Below, piece after piece: positions 8,113-18,105 of a stretch of DNA of 37,537 nt (positions are counted from its first letter, which is position 1; each line of letters begins with the position of its first letter). The DNA lies in the IMG/VR virus record IMGVR_UViG_3300046346_000045, positions 1-37,537 of that record; one strand, 5' to 3'. The translations under genes were made by a program, and so were the position numbers. This DNA is from a virus. Under the pieces are notes generated by a model, which did no database searches, was not told where the DNA came from, and was given only the letters and a program-made list of their open reading frames with translations.

Positions 8113-10124
8113 TGGGAATTCAATATATAAAAGCATCAAATGGAAAAACATATCCAGTAGACTCTAGTTTGTCAGATGAAGAAGCTATTGACTATGTAAT
8201 AAAGCAAATTAAAGGTCCAGAATCAAAAGAGAACCCCGTTAAAGCTAATGAAAGAATTGAGAACCTTGTAAAAAAAGATGTAGACAAAATAAATGCTGGG
8301 AAAAAACCAGATTCAAAATCTATTAAAGGACAACAAAAAAATGGATTTGAATATTCTGGCGATACCAAAGGACATCAAGCTCTTAATAAATTCCATGATG
8401 TGTTTAGAAACCTAGGTGCTGGCGCGGGGAAATCTTTCCAGAACGCACGAGATTTTGTACAGTCTGGCATAAAGTATGACAACCCAAAGTTACAACAAGC
8501 TCAGAAAAATGAAAGACGCCCAGATTATGAAAAAATATTAGGCGTGGATGATCGAAATCGGAATGAAGCAATACAAAAAGTGCCAGAGATAGCGGCATCC
8601 CTTTCTGTGCCTGGTTTGCGGCTCGGACGAGTTGCTGGGAATGTTGGCGGACGTGTTGTTGGGCCTGCTCTAAGAACAGGTCTAAATGCTGTAGGCGAAG
8701 GTGGGTTGCAGGCTGCGTTAGGAGCTGCATTTAACCCGGACGCTAGAGAAGAAAGCGCTAAAGAGCAAGGGTCTTATGGAGCCGGAGCTAGTGTCTTGTC
8801 AGATATGGTTATGGCTAATAACCCTCTGGGTAGAATCTTAAAACGTGTCCTTCCAGGAGCATTGGGAGCTTATGGGGGTTATAATATTCGCGGGGAAGAT
8901 ATTCCTACTTGGCAAAAAGTTGCTGGAGGTACCGTTGGAGCCGTAGCTGGGCATGGATTAGGCAATTTAGGAAGAAGAGCTTTTGGAGGCCGAGGCGAGC
9001 ATTTTGCGCAACCTCAAGCTCAAAGAATTATGGAAAACATGACTCCAGAAGATCTTGCTAGGCTACAGGCGGCAGAAGCGGCAGGGCAAAGAACGGGAGT
9101 TACAAGTCAGAGTGTTGGACAAAAAACTCAAAATCCAATTCATTTAGCTGACGAAGCTAGAATGGGAAGTAATGAGCAAAACATACAGACAATACATCAA
9201 AATCAGCAACAGCAGGTGCAAGAGTTAACTTCGGCTAAAGAAGCAACAGCTAGGATGCAAAAGCCTGAAGATAGAGCTATAACCCATCAATATTCCATTG
9301 CACACCAAAGTGCTACTCCTCAGCAAGTCGAAGGTGTGGTAGGACAACATCTTTCGGATAATCCGGTTTATCAAAAAGCACGGATAGAAACCTTTTCAAA
9401 TGCTTCTCAAAATTCTAGATTAAGAGGCGCTCCCGAATATTCTATGGCCCGTCAAGATCAGATTAAGCAAAATTTGGATACTGAAATAAGGAATATGCAA
9501 GATGCCCTAGAAAAAGGCGGTCATAATGCGCCTAGCCAATCAGATATTCAAGAAGTTGTAAGAATTAGAGATGAGCTTGTTAGGGATTTAGATAGCGTTT
9601 CTCAAGGCGGAGAGTATGCTAAAGCACGGCGTATGTATGAAAATAAAGTATTTGCTGATCAGGTTCATAATGATTCTCTTGAGCAGTTTAGAAATAAATT
9701 AGCTAATCGTGAACAGTTCCAAGAGTTAAGGAATTCAGCAAGAGGAAATCCTCTTTTACAGCAAAGATATGATGATTTAAGGACTATCTTTGGAAACATG
9801 AGGACATTAAATCCTCAAGACATGGCTGCAGCATTACAAAGAACATCATTATCTAGTTCTATTTCAAATCCTATGAGGACAGCCAGCGCATTAGTTAGAA
9901 GATTTATTGATGGAGATTACGAGCGCGCAGCTTTAGCTTTATCTTTAAATCCTAGGGCACTTCCTGAAATGCATCGATTAGCTCAAGTATCCGATCCTGC
10001 TAGAAGAGCAGCAGGTCTTGTTCGATTAGCAGGTAAATATTCGGGTCATACTAGCGCTAACGATTTGAATAAGGGTTACAAGTTTAAAAAGGAAGATTAT
10101 AAAAAGATGGAAGGGGAAAAATAA
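8112..10124 (+). CDS. DNA ejection (internal virion) protein, P22 gp16-position
   Basis: The protein has 670 residues (P22 gp16 has 609). The short N-terminal fold (about 1-40) ends in a motif with SDEEAIDYVIKQIKG. A Gly/Ala-rich, moderately hydrophobic region lies at about 165-300, with several possible membrane-inserting helices. The C-terminal half is helical and Gln/Arg-rich, with the segment LAQVSDPARRAAGLVRLAG near the end. I see no lytic transglycosylase motif. TAATG overlaps join it to the genes on both sides, so the three ejection proteins and the fibre are translationally coupled. Confidence 0.65.
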   Translation: MGIQYIKASNGKTYPVDSSLSDEEAIDYVIKQIKGPESKENPVKANERIENLVKKDVDKINAGKKPDSKSIKGQQKNGFEYSGDTKGHQALNKFHDVFRNLGAGAGKSFQNARDFVQSGIKYDNPKLQQAQKNERRPDYEKILGVDDRNRNEAIQKVPEIAASLSVPGLRLGRVAGNVGGRVVGPALRTGLNAVGEGGLQAALGAAFNPDAREESAKEQGSYGAGASVLSDMVMANNPLGRILKRVLPGALGAYGGYNIRGEDIPTWQKVAGGTVGAVAGHGLGNLGRRAFGGRGEHFAQPQAQRIMENMTPEDLARLQAAEAAGQRTGVTSQSVGQKTQNPIHLADEARMGSNEQNIQTIHQNQQQQVQELTSAKEATARMQKPEDRAITHQYSIAHQSATPQQVEGVVGQHLSDNPVYQKARIETFSNASQNSRLRGAPEYSMARQDQIKQNLDTEIRNMQDALEKGGHNAPSQSDIQEVVRIRDELVRDLDSVSQGGEYAKARRMYENKVFADQVHNDSLEQFRNKLANREQFQELRNSARGNPLLQQRYDDLRTIFGNMRTLNPQDMAAALQRTSLSSSISNPMRTASALVRRFIDGDYERAALALSLNPRALPEMHRLAQVSDPARRAAGLVRLAGKYSGHTSANDLNKGYKFKKEDYKKMEGEK

Positions 10125-12361
10125 TGGGACTAGATCCACACTATATAACCGATGGTCCTTTGGAAGAGGCATTTCTTGATAAAGATTCAGGGTTTCCACT
10201 TGCTGGCGGAACAATAACATTCTATCGGGATATATCTCGATCAACAAAAAAGACGGTTTACCAGCTTACCGGCGCACCTCCTAATTATGAGTATGTAGCT
10301 CTGGACAATAATCCGTTAACCCTAAACTCTATTGGGGTCGTTCAAAACGATGGAGGGGACAATGTCGTCATATATTATTATCCTTATCTTGATGACGGCG
10401 TCACTGCTGACCTTTATTATGTGGTGGTGAAAGATGCTGATGGAGTAGATCAGTTTACTCGTGAGGCATGGCCTAATGGTGTTGTTACAGATCAAATAGA
10501 CGGAGAATCTGGCGCCCCAGTCCAAAATCAGATATCAAATCCTCAGTTTACGAAGATTCTTATCAATGATGTTCCGGGACTGACCCCATCAACGACTACC
10601 TACACGGTAAGTTCAGCGACTAATCAGGTATTTGCTTTTGCCCCTGATTGGAATTTCATTATATCAGGCACTGGAACGGTCACCGTATCCCGTATTGCTA
10701 TAGCCGGAACTGCCCAGGTCCCAACTAGTCCACCATATGTTATCCAGGTCGCAGTAAGCTCAGGGGTAAGTTTTTGTTATCTTTCTCAGAGATTCAATAC
10801 AAACTCCGGTTTATGGTCTAGCACAACGGAGGAAACGCTATATTTGTCTACCGCACTGTTGGCGCGAAATGAGCTAGGCGCTGATACGTCTATTCAAATG
10901 TATTACAATGCTTCCTCTGGAACTGCAACTTTGGTTCCTATATTCGATGAGGCTATCCCTACTGGTGCTTCTTATACTTTGTATACTGGCTCTAGCGATA
11001 TCCCTATGCCCGTATCGGATAACTCAAATAGCGGTACATCGGGCTATGTCGATATTTATATATCCTTTTCGCCAAACTCGACGGTTCAAATTAGCAGCGT
11101 TCAGGTTGTTCCTAGCTTTAATGCTATAGCAGCTCCAGTATTCCAATATGATGAAGTTTCAGCAAATAGAGATCAAGCATTATTGGGAAGCTATTATATC
11201 CCTCGGAATGTTATTTCACCAATACCAAGCCTTCTTACCGCCTGGGACTTCCCTTTAAATCCGGCTCAATTTGGAGCGGTTCAAACTATAACATCAGGAA
11301 CGCCAGCTTATGTTTGGGATCAAACCATTTGTGATAGCGCATCGGGTAATGTCGCAGTAGCAAGAAATTCAATTACCAATGCAATTCAATTCACACCAGC
11401 CTCAGCTAATAGCGCTATGTATATGATTCAGTATCTTACTGGGGCTCAGGCAAAAGAGATGCTTTATACTAGGCTAAGCTCTAATATATCGGCTTATTTA
11501 ACAGCAAGCGCCGGTGTCGTTACAATTAAAGTTCAGTTGTTTTTAGGTACGGCTGCTTCGGTAGTTCCAATATTACCAGCATCTTTAGGGACGATTGCCA
11601 TAGATGGAACATTCACTAGGACAGCATCCGGATGGACGGAAATAGCCCGGAGCGGTTTAGATACAGCGCGTGCACAGGTTCTTGCAAATACTCCAGTATC
11701 ATCAAATGATATACAGTTTACTGGATGGGAAGCTATAGACTCTGGGCAACTATCTGATACGGATAAATTCGCGATGGTAGTTACACTATCTTGGACTACA
11801 GCGCCCGTTATTAATATTGGATCTATATCTTTGAATAAAGGAGATCTGCCAACAAGGCCAGCGGCTATGACAGCATCTGACGTTTTATCTCAATGCCAGT
11901 ATTATTATGAAAAAAGTTATAACCAAGGCGTCAATCCTGGGACGGCTAGTTTGCCTGGGCTCTTGCTGAGACAGCAAGGTGCAAACCCAACTAGTGATGG
12001 TACTCACACTGATATTGCCACTCGTTCCTTTGGGATTACCTATGATATACCTAAAAGAGTTGCCCCAACGGTAGTTCTATATTCGCCTGTAACTGGAGCG
12101 TCGGCTACGGTATCATACACATATTCATTTAATGGTGTAATTGAAACTGGAATTGGTTACCCATATGAGCAAGGGCTGCAAACAGGATCTAATCCTAATA
12201 TTATTGGATGGGTTCAGACTTCAAACGGAATGTTTGGTGTGTATTATTTCTCAAACTCCCAGATTCTAATACAAACAGTAGCTGGAGTTCAAAATGGTAC
12301 AGATGAAACATATATTACTTTTCATTTTACTGCGGACTGCAGGTTAGGGAAAATAGCTTAA
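10124..12361 (+). CDS. Tail fibre / spike with head-binding-type N-terminus
   Basis: The protein has 745 residues. Residues 1-120 contain PLAGGTITFYRDIS, a PLTLNSIGVV segment and YYVVVKDADGVDQF. This order resembles the head-binding domain of P22 tailspike (a GkIyI strand, then PLiiNaaGk, then a YDanG turn), which anchors a spike to the tail hub. The middle is beta-rich with possible carbohydrate-binding jelly rolls (about 380-580). The C-terminus (QCQYYYEKSYNQG to HFTADCRLG) is a fold seen at the tips of many fibres. It is the most likely main receptor-binding protein; no enzymatic residues are recognised. Confidence 0.75.
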   Translation: MGLDPHYITDGPLEEAFLDKDSGFPLAGGTITFYRDISRSTKKTVYQLTGAPPNYEYVALDNNPLTLNSIGVVQNDGGDNVVIYYYPYLDDGVTADLYYVVVKDADGVDQFTREAWPNGVVTDQIDGESGAPVQNQISNPQFTKILINDVPGLTPSTTTYTVSSATNQVFAFAPDWNFIISGTGTVTVSRIAIAGTAQVPTSPPYVIQVAVSSGVSFCYLSQRFNTNSGLWSSTTEETLYLSTALLARNELGADTSIQMYYNASSGTATLVPIFDEAIPTGASYTLYTGSSDIPMPVSDNSNSGTSGYVDIYISFSPNSTVQISSVQVVPSFNAIAAPVFQYDEVSANRDQALLGSYYIPRNVISPIPSLLTAWDFPLNPAQFGAVQTITSGTPAYVWDQTICDSASGNVAVARNSITNAIQFTPASANSAMYMIQYLTGAQAKEMLYTRLSSNISAYLTASAGVVTIKVQLFLGTAASVVPILPASLGTIAIDGTFTRTASGWTEIARSGLDTARAQVLANTPVSSNDIQFTGWEAIDSGQLSDTDKFAMVVTLSWTTAPVINIGSISLNKGDLPTRPAAMTASDVLSQCQYYYEKSYNQGVNPGTASLPGLLLRQQGANPTSDGTHTDIATRSFGITYDIPKRVAPTVVLYSPVTGASATVSYTYSFNGVIETGIGYPYEQGLQTGSNPNIIGWVQTSNGMFGVYYFSNSQILIQTVAGVQNGTDETYITFHFTADCRLGKIA

Positions 12362-12389
12362 CAACATTAATTAAAAAGGATTTTAAAAA

Positions 12390-12746
12390 ATGGCAACACC
12401 ATACATAGCGCAACAAACTGTAACCGACTTTGGCCTTCGGTTCGCCGATTTAAAATATAGCGCCAAACTTGCAATTACAACCGATACAACCCTGACGATT
12501 CCAGGGAATGCACCACGTTATAAAGCCGTCATAAAATGTGTAACCGCAGGTGAGGTATGGGTCGCAGCTAATGCAACCGCTGCCGCAACTGCAGGGACAA
12601 CTTTTGCTGCATCTACATCGGAGATGATTACGGGGAATTACCCTATTTGCAGGGAAGTAAAAGCGGGCGATGTATTACACTTTTTTAGTTCGACGGCAAC
12701 TACTGATGTAAGTGTTATACTGTATGCGTTAGGAACAAATAACTAA
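12390..12746 (+). CDS. Small virion protein, unknown
   Basis: The protein has 118 residues with beta-rich composition (TLTIPGNAPRYKAVIKCVTA, then an Ala/Thr-rich loop). It has no signal sequence or membrane segment. AAGGA lies 9 nt before the ATG. It sits between two fibre genes, so a fibre accessory or trimer-capping role is plausible but unproven. Confidence 0.6.
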   Translation: MATPYIAQQTVTDFGLRFADLKYSAKLAITTDTTLTIPGNAPRYKAVIKCVTAGEVWVAANATAAATAGTTFAASTSEMITGNYPICREVKAGDVLHFFSSTATTDVSVILYALGTNN

Positions 12747-12761
12747 ATATAGGGGGCCAGG

Positions 12762-14057
12762 ATGGCCGACAAGAAATTCAGTCAATTTACTTCTGGCGGT
12801 AATTGCCAGGTAGGCGACATAGTTGTTGGTCTTCGAACGGCTAATAATGCTCAATTTACCTTTCCGGGAACCGGGATAGAGGATGCTTCTGGTAACTTCC
12901 TCTTCGGCTATACAAGCATCGGGGCGACAGCGGTTAACCATGTTGAGTTTTCCAATGCTGCCACTACTTTAAACCCATCTATTTCAGCTGCTGGGTCCGA
13001 TACTAATGTTGGATTGCAAATATCCTCTAAAGGAACCGGAAGTCTGCTTTTAAATGATATTATGGTGGATTATTTAAATAACCTATCGGGTGTTGTCACG
13101 GCCGTCTTCGCGGGGTCAACAAGTGGAGCTGCAACATTGAAGGCTCAAGCAGTTGCTGGGACACCAACTTTACAACTACCTAATACCTCGGGAACATTAG
13201 CCTTATCAAGCTCTATACCAGCGCTTCCGTTGTCTCTTCCAAATGGGGGAACCGGAGCCGCTTTAACGGCGAATAATGGTGGTATATTTTACTCAAATGC
13301 CACAACAGGAGCGGTTCTATCTGGAACGGCCACAGCAGGCCAGGTATTGCGTTCTGGAGCATCATCAGCACCTTCCTGGAGTACAAGTACCTATCCGGAT
13401 ACAACGACGATTAATGGCGTATTATACGCAGTCGCAGGTAATACCGTGGGTCAAACCTCCGCGGTTAATAGCGGCGTCATGGTAAGCTCATCGGCTGGGG
13501 TCCCGGTTTTCTCAAATACAATGACGAATGGCCAGGTTATTATCGGCTCAACGGGCGCTCAACCTCAAGCTGCTGCATTAACTCAGGGAACAGGAATAAG
13601 CATAACTAATGGGGCAAATAGCATTACAATTGCCTCTACTGTTACATCAACGTTTTCTCAAGTATCGGTTTCGGTAACATCAGCTCAACTTCTGAATATA
13701 GTAGGGAATTCGGTCTTATTATTAGCTGCCCCTGGGGTTAATAAAAGCTATCTAGTTACTAGTGTATTTGTTGAATATGACTATAATTCGGCAGCATATG
13801 CATCAACCGGAAGTAATTTTTTTATTTCTTATGGAAATTCTGGAGCGGCTGGAGCTGCAACGGCTATCCCTCAAGTAGAATTCACAGCGACGGCAGATAG
13901 AATATTCTTTGCCTATCCAGATACTACTTTTGTTACTAGCGTATCGGGCAATATAACTAATCAGGGTTTATATTTATATAGTAACAACAATATGACGACG
14001 GGAGATAGTCCGATAGTTGTACACCTTACATATCAAATTATAACCAGCACATTTTAA
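12762..14057 (+). CDS. Tail fibre protein (KFSQFTSGG-type N-terminus)
   Basis: The protein has 431 residues. The N-terminus (KFSQFTSGGNCQVGDIVVGL) is a common phage fibre attachment motif. The middle is repeat-rich, with LPNGGTG, TAGQVLRSG and ASSAPSWS, a pattern widespread in fibre shafts. The last 130 residues form a module closely resembling the end of the fibre encoded at 16781-17890 (both have a YxxTTG/YASTG segment, FxATxxxxFxxYPDx, then NNMTxGDSxxxVxxxYxIxTTF or STF). This suggests module exchange between fibres. Confidence 0.8.
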   Translation: MADKKFSQFTSGGNCQVGDIVVGLRTANNAQFTFPGTGIEDASGNFLFGYTSIGATAVNHVEFSNAATTLNPSISAAGSDTNVGLQISSKGTGSLLLNDIMVDYLNNLSGVVTAVFAGSTSGAATLKAQAVAGTPTLQLPNTSGTLALSSSIPALPLSLPNGGTGAALTANNGGIFYSNATTGAVLSGTATAGQVLRSGASSAPSWSTSTYPDTTTINGVLYAVAGNTVGQTSAVNSGVMVSSSAGVPVFSNTMTNGQVIIGSTGAQPQAAALTQGTGISITNGANSITIASTVTSTFSQVSVSVTSAQLLNIVGNSVLLLAAPGVNKSYLVTSVFVEYDYNSAAYASTGSNFFISYGNSGAAGAATAIPQVEFTATADRIFFAYPDTTFVTSVSGNITNQGLYLYSNNNMTTGDSPIVVHLTYQIITSTF

Positions 14058-14071
14058 AAGGATTTTAATAA

Positions 14072-15577
14072 ATGCCAGTTCTAAATTATCAAGTGAATGC
14101 TCCAGGTTATGGCGGCATAAATCCAAAATTGGTATACATTTTCACGGATGACCCAATTGCAGTAGTCACGGCTACTTCGTACATTGATTGGATGGCGAAC
14201 CCAAATGGTATATATGAAGGAGATGTTGCGCTTATTGTTACTCAAGAAACTCCTACGTCCACATTGGGAGTTGCTTTTTATGAATTTGAACGCATTGGAA
14301 CGACCAATCATTGGAATTTAATACCTATTACGAATTCACCGGTTACTGTAACCACGGTTGAAGGAACCCTTAATCAAATCATTGCGACCCCTAATGTTGG
14401 GGATGTCGTGGTTTCTATTTATCCTAATCCTCAAATCCCGGGGATTGCATCTATTGGTCTTCCGCATGGGACTACAGCTCAAAGAGCAGGAATTATTGGA
14501 AGCATCAGATTTAATACGGATACTGGATTATTTGAAGGTACTCCAGATGGGATAACCTGGGTTGCTTTTGCTTCGGGAAGCTCGGGAGTATCAAGTGTTA
14601 CGGGAACAGCTAACGAGATTAACGTCTCCCCGACAACTGGAAATTCCGTAGTTTCAATATCAGATAATCCAATTATCCCCGGAACGGCTGAGGTTACATT
14701 GCCTGCTGGGAATACGGGAGCCAGGGGTAACCGACCCGGATCTATTAGATTAAATACGACAACAGGCTTTATCGAATTAACGAATGATGGGGTGAACTGG
14801 TATACGGTTCTTAATACGAATAACGGGGTGCAAAGCGTAACTGGAACGGCAAATCGTATTACAGTAACGGGAACAACCAATGCTGTAATTGATATAGCGG
14901 CAACTTATATCGGCCAAACAAGCATCACGACCCTTGGCGTTATTACAGCCGGAACATGGAATGCGAGCGTTATCACGGTTCCATTTGGGGGCACATCGGC
15001 CTCAAGCTTTACGGTTTTTGCTCCAATCTGTGGCGGCGTTACAACCACCTCAATTTTGCAATCAGCAGCGGCAGGAATTTCAAACGTAGGATACGTCCTT
15101 ACTAGCACAGGCGCGGCAAGCCTTCCGACCTGGCAGGTCGCTCCAGGAAATGGAGCATCGCAATATATTCGAGTTCCATTAACGGCAAATCAATTTATTG
15201 GTGGCGCAGGACCCGTGCAAATTCTTCCAGCTCCTGGTGCGGGGTTAATATATATAGTTACAGCATGGGCAATTGAAGTTGGAGTAGCTAATTTTACTGC
15301 CGGTCTCGGAGGAACATTTCTTCAGCTGCAAAATACCTCAGGTTTTGCTCCTGGAAACTTTGCATGTACAGGTTCTATTTCTCTTAATAATACGCAAGCA
15401 ATAGCTCCGGGAATGTACCCTGTAAGCCCGCAGGCAAGAGATCAAGCCGCCCATACCCCAATAGATGGAATATTAGCGAATACGCCTTTATATTATGGAT
15501 GCACAGGAGCGTTAACAGCAGGCATTGGAGCGTCAGCGGCGCTTCATATTTATTATACAGTGGTTGCTACTATATAA
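14072..15577 (+). CDS. Tail fibre protein (MPVLNYQVNAPG-type N-terminus)
   Basis: The protein has 501 residues. The first 90 residues (MPVLNYQVNAPGYGGINPK) form a domain shared with the two fibres at 15861 and 16781. The middle carries at least three related beta repeats, each with a V-(T/E)-GTxNxI segment followed by a (V/I)SI.xNPxIPG or similar segment and then a GSIRxNTxTGxxE block. The C-terminal 130 residues look like a receptor-tip domain of the same general plan as the other fibres. AAGGA precedes the ATG. Confidence 0.78.
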   Translation: MPVLNYQVNAPGYGGINPKLVYIFTDDPIAVVTATSYIDWMANPNGIYEGDVALIVTQETPTSTLGVAFYEFERIGTTNHWNLIPITNSPVTVTTVEGTLNQIIATPNVGDVVVSIYPNPQIPGIASIGLPHGTTAQRAGIIGSIRFNTDTGLFEGTPDGITWVAFASGSSGVSSVTGTANEINVSPTTGNSVVSISDNPIIPGTAEVTLPAGNTGARGNRPGSIRLNTTTGFIELTNDGVNWYTVLNTNNGVQSVTGTANRITVTGTTNAVIDIAATYIGQTSITTLGVITAGTWNASVITVPFGGTSASSFTVFAPICGGVTTTSILQSAAAGISNVGYVLTSTGAASLPTWQVAPGNGASQYIRVPLTANQFIGGAGPVQILPAPGAGLIYIVTAWAIEVGVANFTAGLGGTFLQLQNTSGFAPGNFACTGSISLNNTQAIAPGMYPVSPQARDQAAHTPIDGILANTPLYYGCTGALTAGIGASAALHIYYTVVATI

Positions 15578-15616
15578 ATGAATAAATGTATAGCAATGAT
15601 TTTAGGGAGCATAATG

Positions 15617-15838
15617 ATGCCAATAACTGCAATAATAATAGGAGCATTAATGTTATCGGGTGGTATCGTAATTTTATATTCTAAAATAATGCATAAAGAT
15701 GAAACAAAAGTAGAAAAAGCAATAGAATCAATTGCCGAATCAAATATAGAAAACGCATTAAATTTACCATCTGGTAGTTTAGAAGGGAAGCTAGATTTTA
15801 TGGTTCAACCAATAGAAGAAGAACCTAAAAAAGAATAA
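15617..15838 (+). CDS. Single-helix membrane protein (holin- or inner-spanin-like candidate)
   Basis: The frame is open from an ATG at 15578 with no ribosome site. AGGGAG at 15604-15609 fits starts at 15614 or 15617, so I chose 15617 (73 residues). One hydrophobic helix (about 3-24, ITAIIIGALMLSGGIVILY) is followed by a charged, helical, acidic tail. Phage genomes often carry such short proteins with a membrane anchor and a cytosolic or periplasmic tail near lysis genes. No lysin is beside it; it lies among fibres. Lysis is a guess. Confidence 0.6.
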   Translation: MPITAIIIGALMLSGGIVILYSKIMHKDETKVEKAIESIAESNIENALNLPSGSLEGKLDFMVQPIEEEPKKE

Positions 15839-15860
15839 CAAACATAAGGAGATAGGGAAA

Positions 15861-16766
15861 ATGCCAATTATAAGCGTTCAAATAAACGAGCCAGGTCAAG
15901 CCGGAGTTACGCCCGGTATGTGCAGAATTCTTACCAATGATACATTAGCTGAAGTTATAGTAACCGGATATTTAAATCATATTTTTGCTGAAAACATTCC
16001 GTTAATGAATGGTATGATGGCTCTTGTCCAAACAAAACCAACGCCTAACTCTTCTGTAACAAATGCAAGTTGGTTAGCCGTAACATTTGCATCAGGTAAC
16101 TGGTCATTAACTCCAACCGCTGTAGCTCCTGGCTCAATTGCAACTCCAACCATTGCGAATCATATCGCTGCATTTACTGATACCATTGGCTCATTAGGTG
16201 AAAATGTTTCGACTGCAATTAATGGTGGAAATATTCAAGCAGGTTTAAGTGGAACAGCGGGATTCCTAGCTTCTTTCCCAGCTACAGCATCAAAGGGTTC
16301 TTTACGTTTAACAGCAGTAGCAAACACAGGGGACACATTGGTTACATTATCAAATGTCGCTCATGGTCAAGCTTCTGTTTATTCAATACCAGATGCAGCT
16401 AATGCAGTAGGTCGAGTTCTTGTTGGCGCAACTGCAACCCCTTTTACAAGTGGACATTTATTGTCAGCTTCTGGGACTGGTGGACTTGTTGCAGATTCTG
16501 GAGTAGTAGCAGCAACTGTTCAATCATCATCAAATATTAAGGCTGTAACAACAGCAAGCATTGGTGGAGCTGGAGCAGGTCCTTTAACTGTAACACAGGC
16601 AGCGTGCACTTCTAGTAGCGTCATAATCTGTCAAGTTAAATCATCAAGTAATCCATGCTACGTAATTACAGTGGTTCCAGGTTCTGGAAGTTTTACAGTG
16701 ACTATGAATGCCGACCCAGGTGCTAGTTTAATATTAAGTTACGTTTTATTCGTAGCTGCTCAATAG
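15861..16766 (+). CDS. Fibre-like virion protein, paralogue with shared N-terminal module
   Basis: The protein has 301 residues. The N-terminus (MPIISVQINEPGQAGVTPG) aligns with those at 14072 and 16781: the pattern is MPxxxxxxNxPGxxGxxP, a short strand with TNDT, then VxGYLxHIxA and an ALVxTxPTPNSS segment. The middle is low-complexity Ala/Ser/Thr. The C-terminus (VTQAACTSSSVIICQVKSSS to GSFTVTMNADPGAS) is a common fibre-tip fold. GGAG precedes the ATG. Confidence 0.72.
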   Translation: MPIISVQINEPGQAGVTPGMCRILTNDTLAEVIVTGYLNHIFAENIPLMNGMMALVQTKPTPNSSVTNASWLAVTFASGNWSLTPTAVAPGSIATPTIANHIAAFTDTIGSLGENVSTAINGGNIQAGLSGTAGFLASFPATASKGSLRLTAVANTGDTLVTLSNVAHGQASVYSIPDAANAVGRVLVGATATPFTSGHLLSASGTGGLVADSGVVAATVQSSSNIKAVTTASIGGAGAGPLTVTQAACTSSSVIICQVKSSSNPCYVITVVPGSGSFTVTMNADPGASLILSYVLFVAAQ

Positions 16767-16780
16767 GATAGGAGATTTAA

Positions 16781-17890
16781 ATGCCAATTATCAGCGTCGA
16801 TGTTAATGCCCCGGGAATGTCCGGGGTAAAACCTAAGGCAATTTTTATTGATACAAACGATACTGCAGATGAAGTTGTAGTTGCGGGATATTTAGATCAT
16901 ATTATTGCTCAAGGGATTCCAATTGCCAATTGGGAAATTGCATTAGTTACAACGCGTCCAACTCCTAATTCATCTGATATAACCACAGCATGGTATGGTA
17001 TAACTTTTTCTAATGGTCAATGGAGTTTAGTAGCACAAGGTGGAGGAGGAGCAGGCGTTATTCTTCCAACTATAGTAAATAGTATTGCTGTATTTTACGA
17101 CACTGCAGGAACTATATCTTCTACCGCAGCAACTGCAACTAACGACGGCAATATACAGGCGTATGGTAACTTAATAGCAGGTAAAGTAGAAGGAACCCAA
17201 CCTGGGGAACTTCATGTGTATCCTGCAACTGAAAATTCAGGTTCTGTTATTGTAAAAGCTATAGATGTTACATCTGGAGATCATAGTTCAACTATAGTTA
17301 ACAGTGCAGATTTGACGCAAGCTAAAGTATATACTTTGCCTAATACTCAGAACTTTACCGATCCTCCTACTATTGCAGTGCTCGATAATTTCGGTGCTCC
17401 TACCTCTGGAAATTTAGCACTATGGGGATCACATACGGGCGCTTTGTATGATGGAGGGCCACCCTCTCCTACTATTTTCCTAGCTTCTCAAACTGCCAAT
17501 TTAACATCTGGAACATTAACTACTCTTGATGCTAGCGGCATTGAACTTGTACCAAATCCAAATCCTGGGTTTCCTGGATATGTATTATTAGTAAGTTATG
17601 TTGTAATCAAGTTTACATATGCAACCACTCCGTATGCAAATACGACTGGAAACTTTTATATGGCTTACGATTCAGCAGGAACAACAGTAGCATCAAAATT
17701 ATTGCCTCAATCTGTTTTTACCGCAACGGAAAACAGCTTATTTGTTATATATCCAGACCCAGCTATTAATGATTATCTATTATCTGCAACAGAAGGGAAT
17801 GGATTGTTTTTTGTTGCAGATAATAATATGACAGATGGAGATAGCGGAGTGCAAGTTACTGTTTATTACAGTATAGCTACTACCTTTTAA
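16781..17890 (+). CDS. Fibre-like virion protein, chimeric module arrangement
   Basis: The protein has 369 residues. Its N-terminal ~85 residues (MPIISVDVNAPGMSGVKPK) match the protein just upstream, while its C-terminal ~130 residues match the end of the fibre at 12762-14057. It is thus a hybrid of modules found in two neighbours. Its role is probably accessory fibre or alternative receptor binding. GGAG lies before the ATG. Confidence 0.72.
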   Translation: MPIISVDVNAPGMSGVKPKAIFIDTNDTADEVVVAGYLDHIIAQGIPIANWEIALVTTRPTPNSSDITTAWYGITFSNGQWSLVAQGGGGAGVILPTIVNSIAVFYDTAGTISSTAATATNDGNIQAYGNLIAGKVEGTQPGELHVYPATENSGSVIVKAIDVTSGDHSSTIVNSADLTQAKVYTLPNTQNFTDPPTIAVLDNFGAPTSGNLALWGSHTGALYDGGPPSPTIFLASQTANLTSGTLTTLDASGIELVPNPNPGFPGYVLLVSYVVIKFTYATTPYANTTGNFYMAYDSAGTTVASKLLPQSVFTATENSLFVIYPDPAINDYLLSATEGNGLFFVADNNMTDGDSGVQVTVYYSIATTF

Positions 17891-17910
17891 TATAATAGGA
17901 ACATTAAAGA

Positions 17911-18102
17911 ATGGAAAATCAAAATGGATCGATAATTTTGTGTTTGATGGTCGCTATTGCGTGTGCTTCTATTTATGCCGTTAGCTACTATGTTTGCAAT
18001 TCGGATGATAAAGAGGAGGAGCCCGCGCCTGTGGAACAAATTGATATATATATTAAGACAGGCAACTTCCTAGAACCTGAAGATAAATTTCTTTTTACTT
18101 GA
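17911..18102 (+). CDS. Small single-helix membrane protein, unknown
   Basis: The protein has 63 residues. A hydrophobic helix at about 8-28 (IILCLMVAIACASIYAVSYY) is followed by an acidic tail starting DDKEEEPAPVE. AGGA lies 12 nt before the ATG. It is the last gene of the rightward virion operon, just before the terminator. It could act in lysis (holin-like) or superinfection exclusion; nothing in the sequence decides. Confidence 0.55.
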   Translation: MENQNGSIILCLMVAIACASIYAVSYYVCNSDDKEEEPAPVEQIDIYIKTGNFLEPEDKFLFT

Positions 18103-18105
18103 ACC

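Noticed and set aside
8404-8730. 108-codon - strand frame
   Set aside because: Antisense to the gp16-like gene with no promoter or ribosome site.
14479-14880. 133-codon open frame on the - strand
   Set aside because: It lies wholly inside the fibre gene on the other strand, has no ribosome site and reflects the Thr/Gly/Val-rich codon pattern of that gene.
15578-15616. ATG 15578 as start of the small membrane protein
   Set aside because: There is no ribosome site before it, while AGGGAG at 15604 fits the ATGs at 15614/15617.
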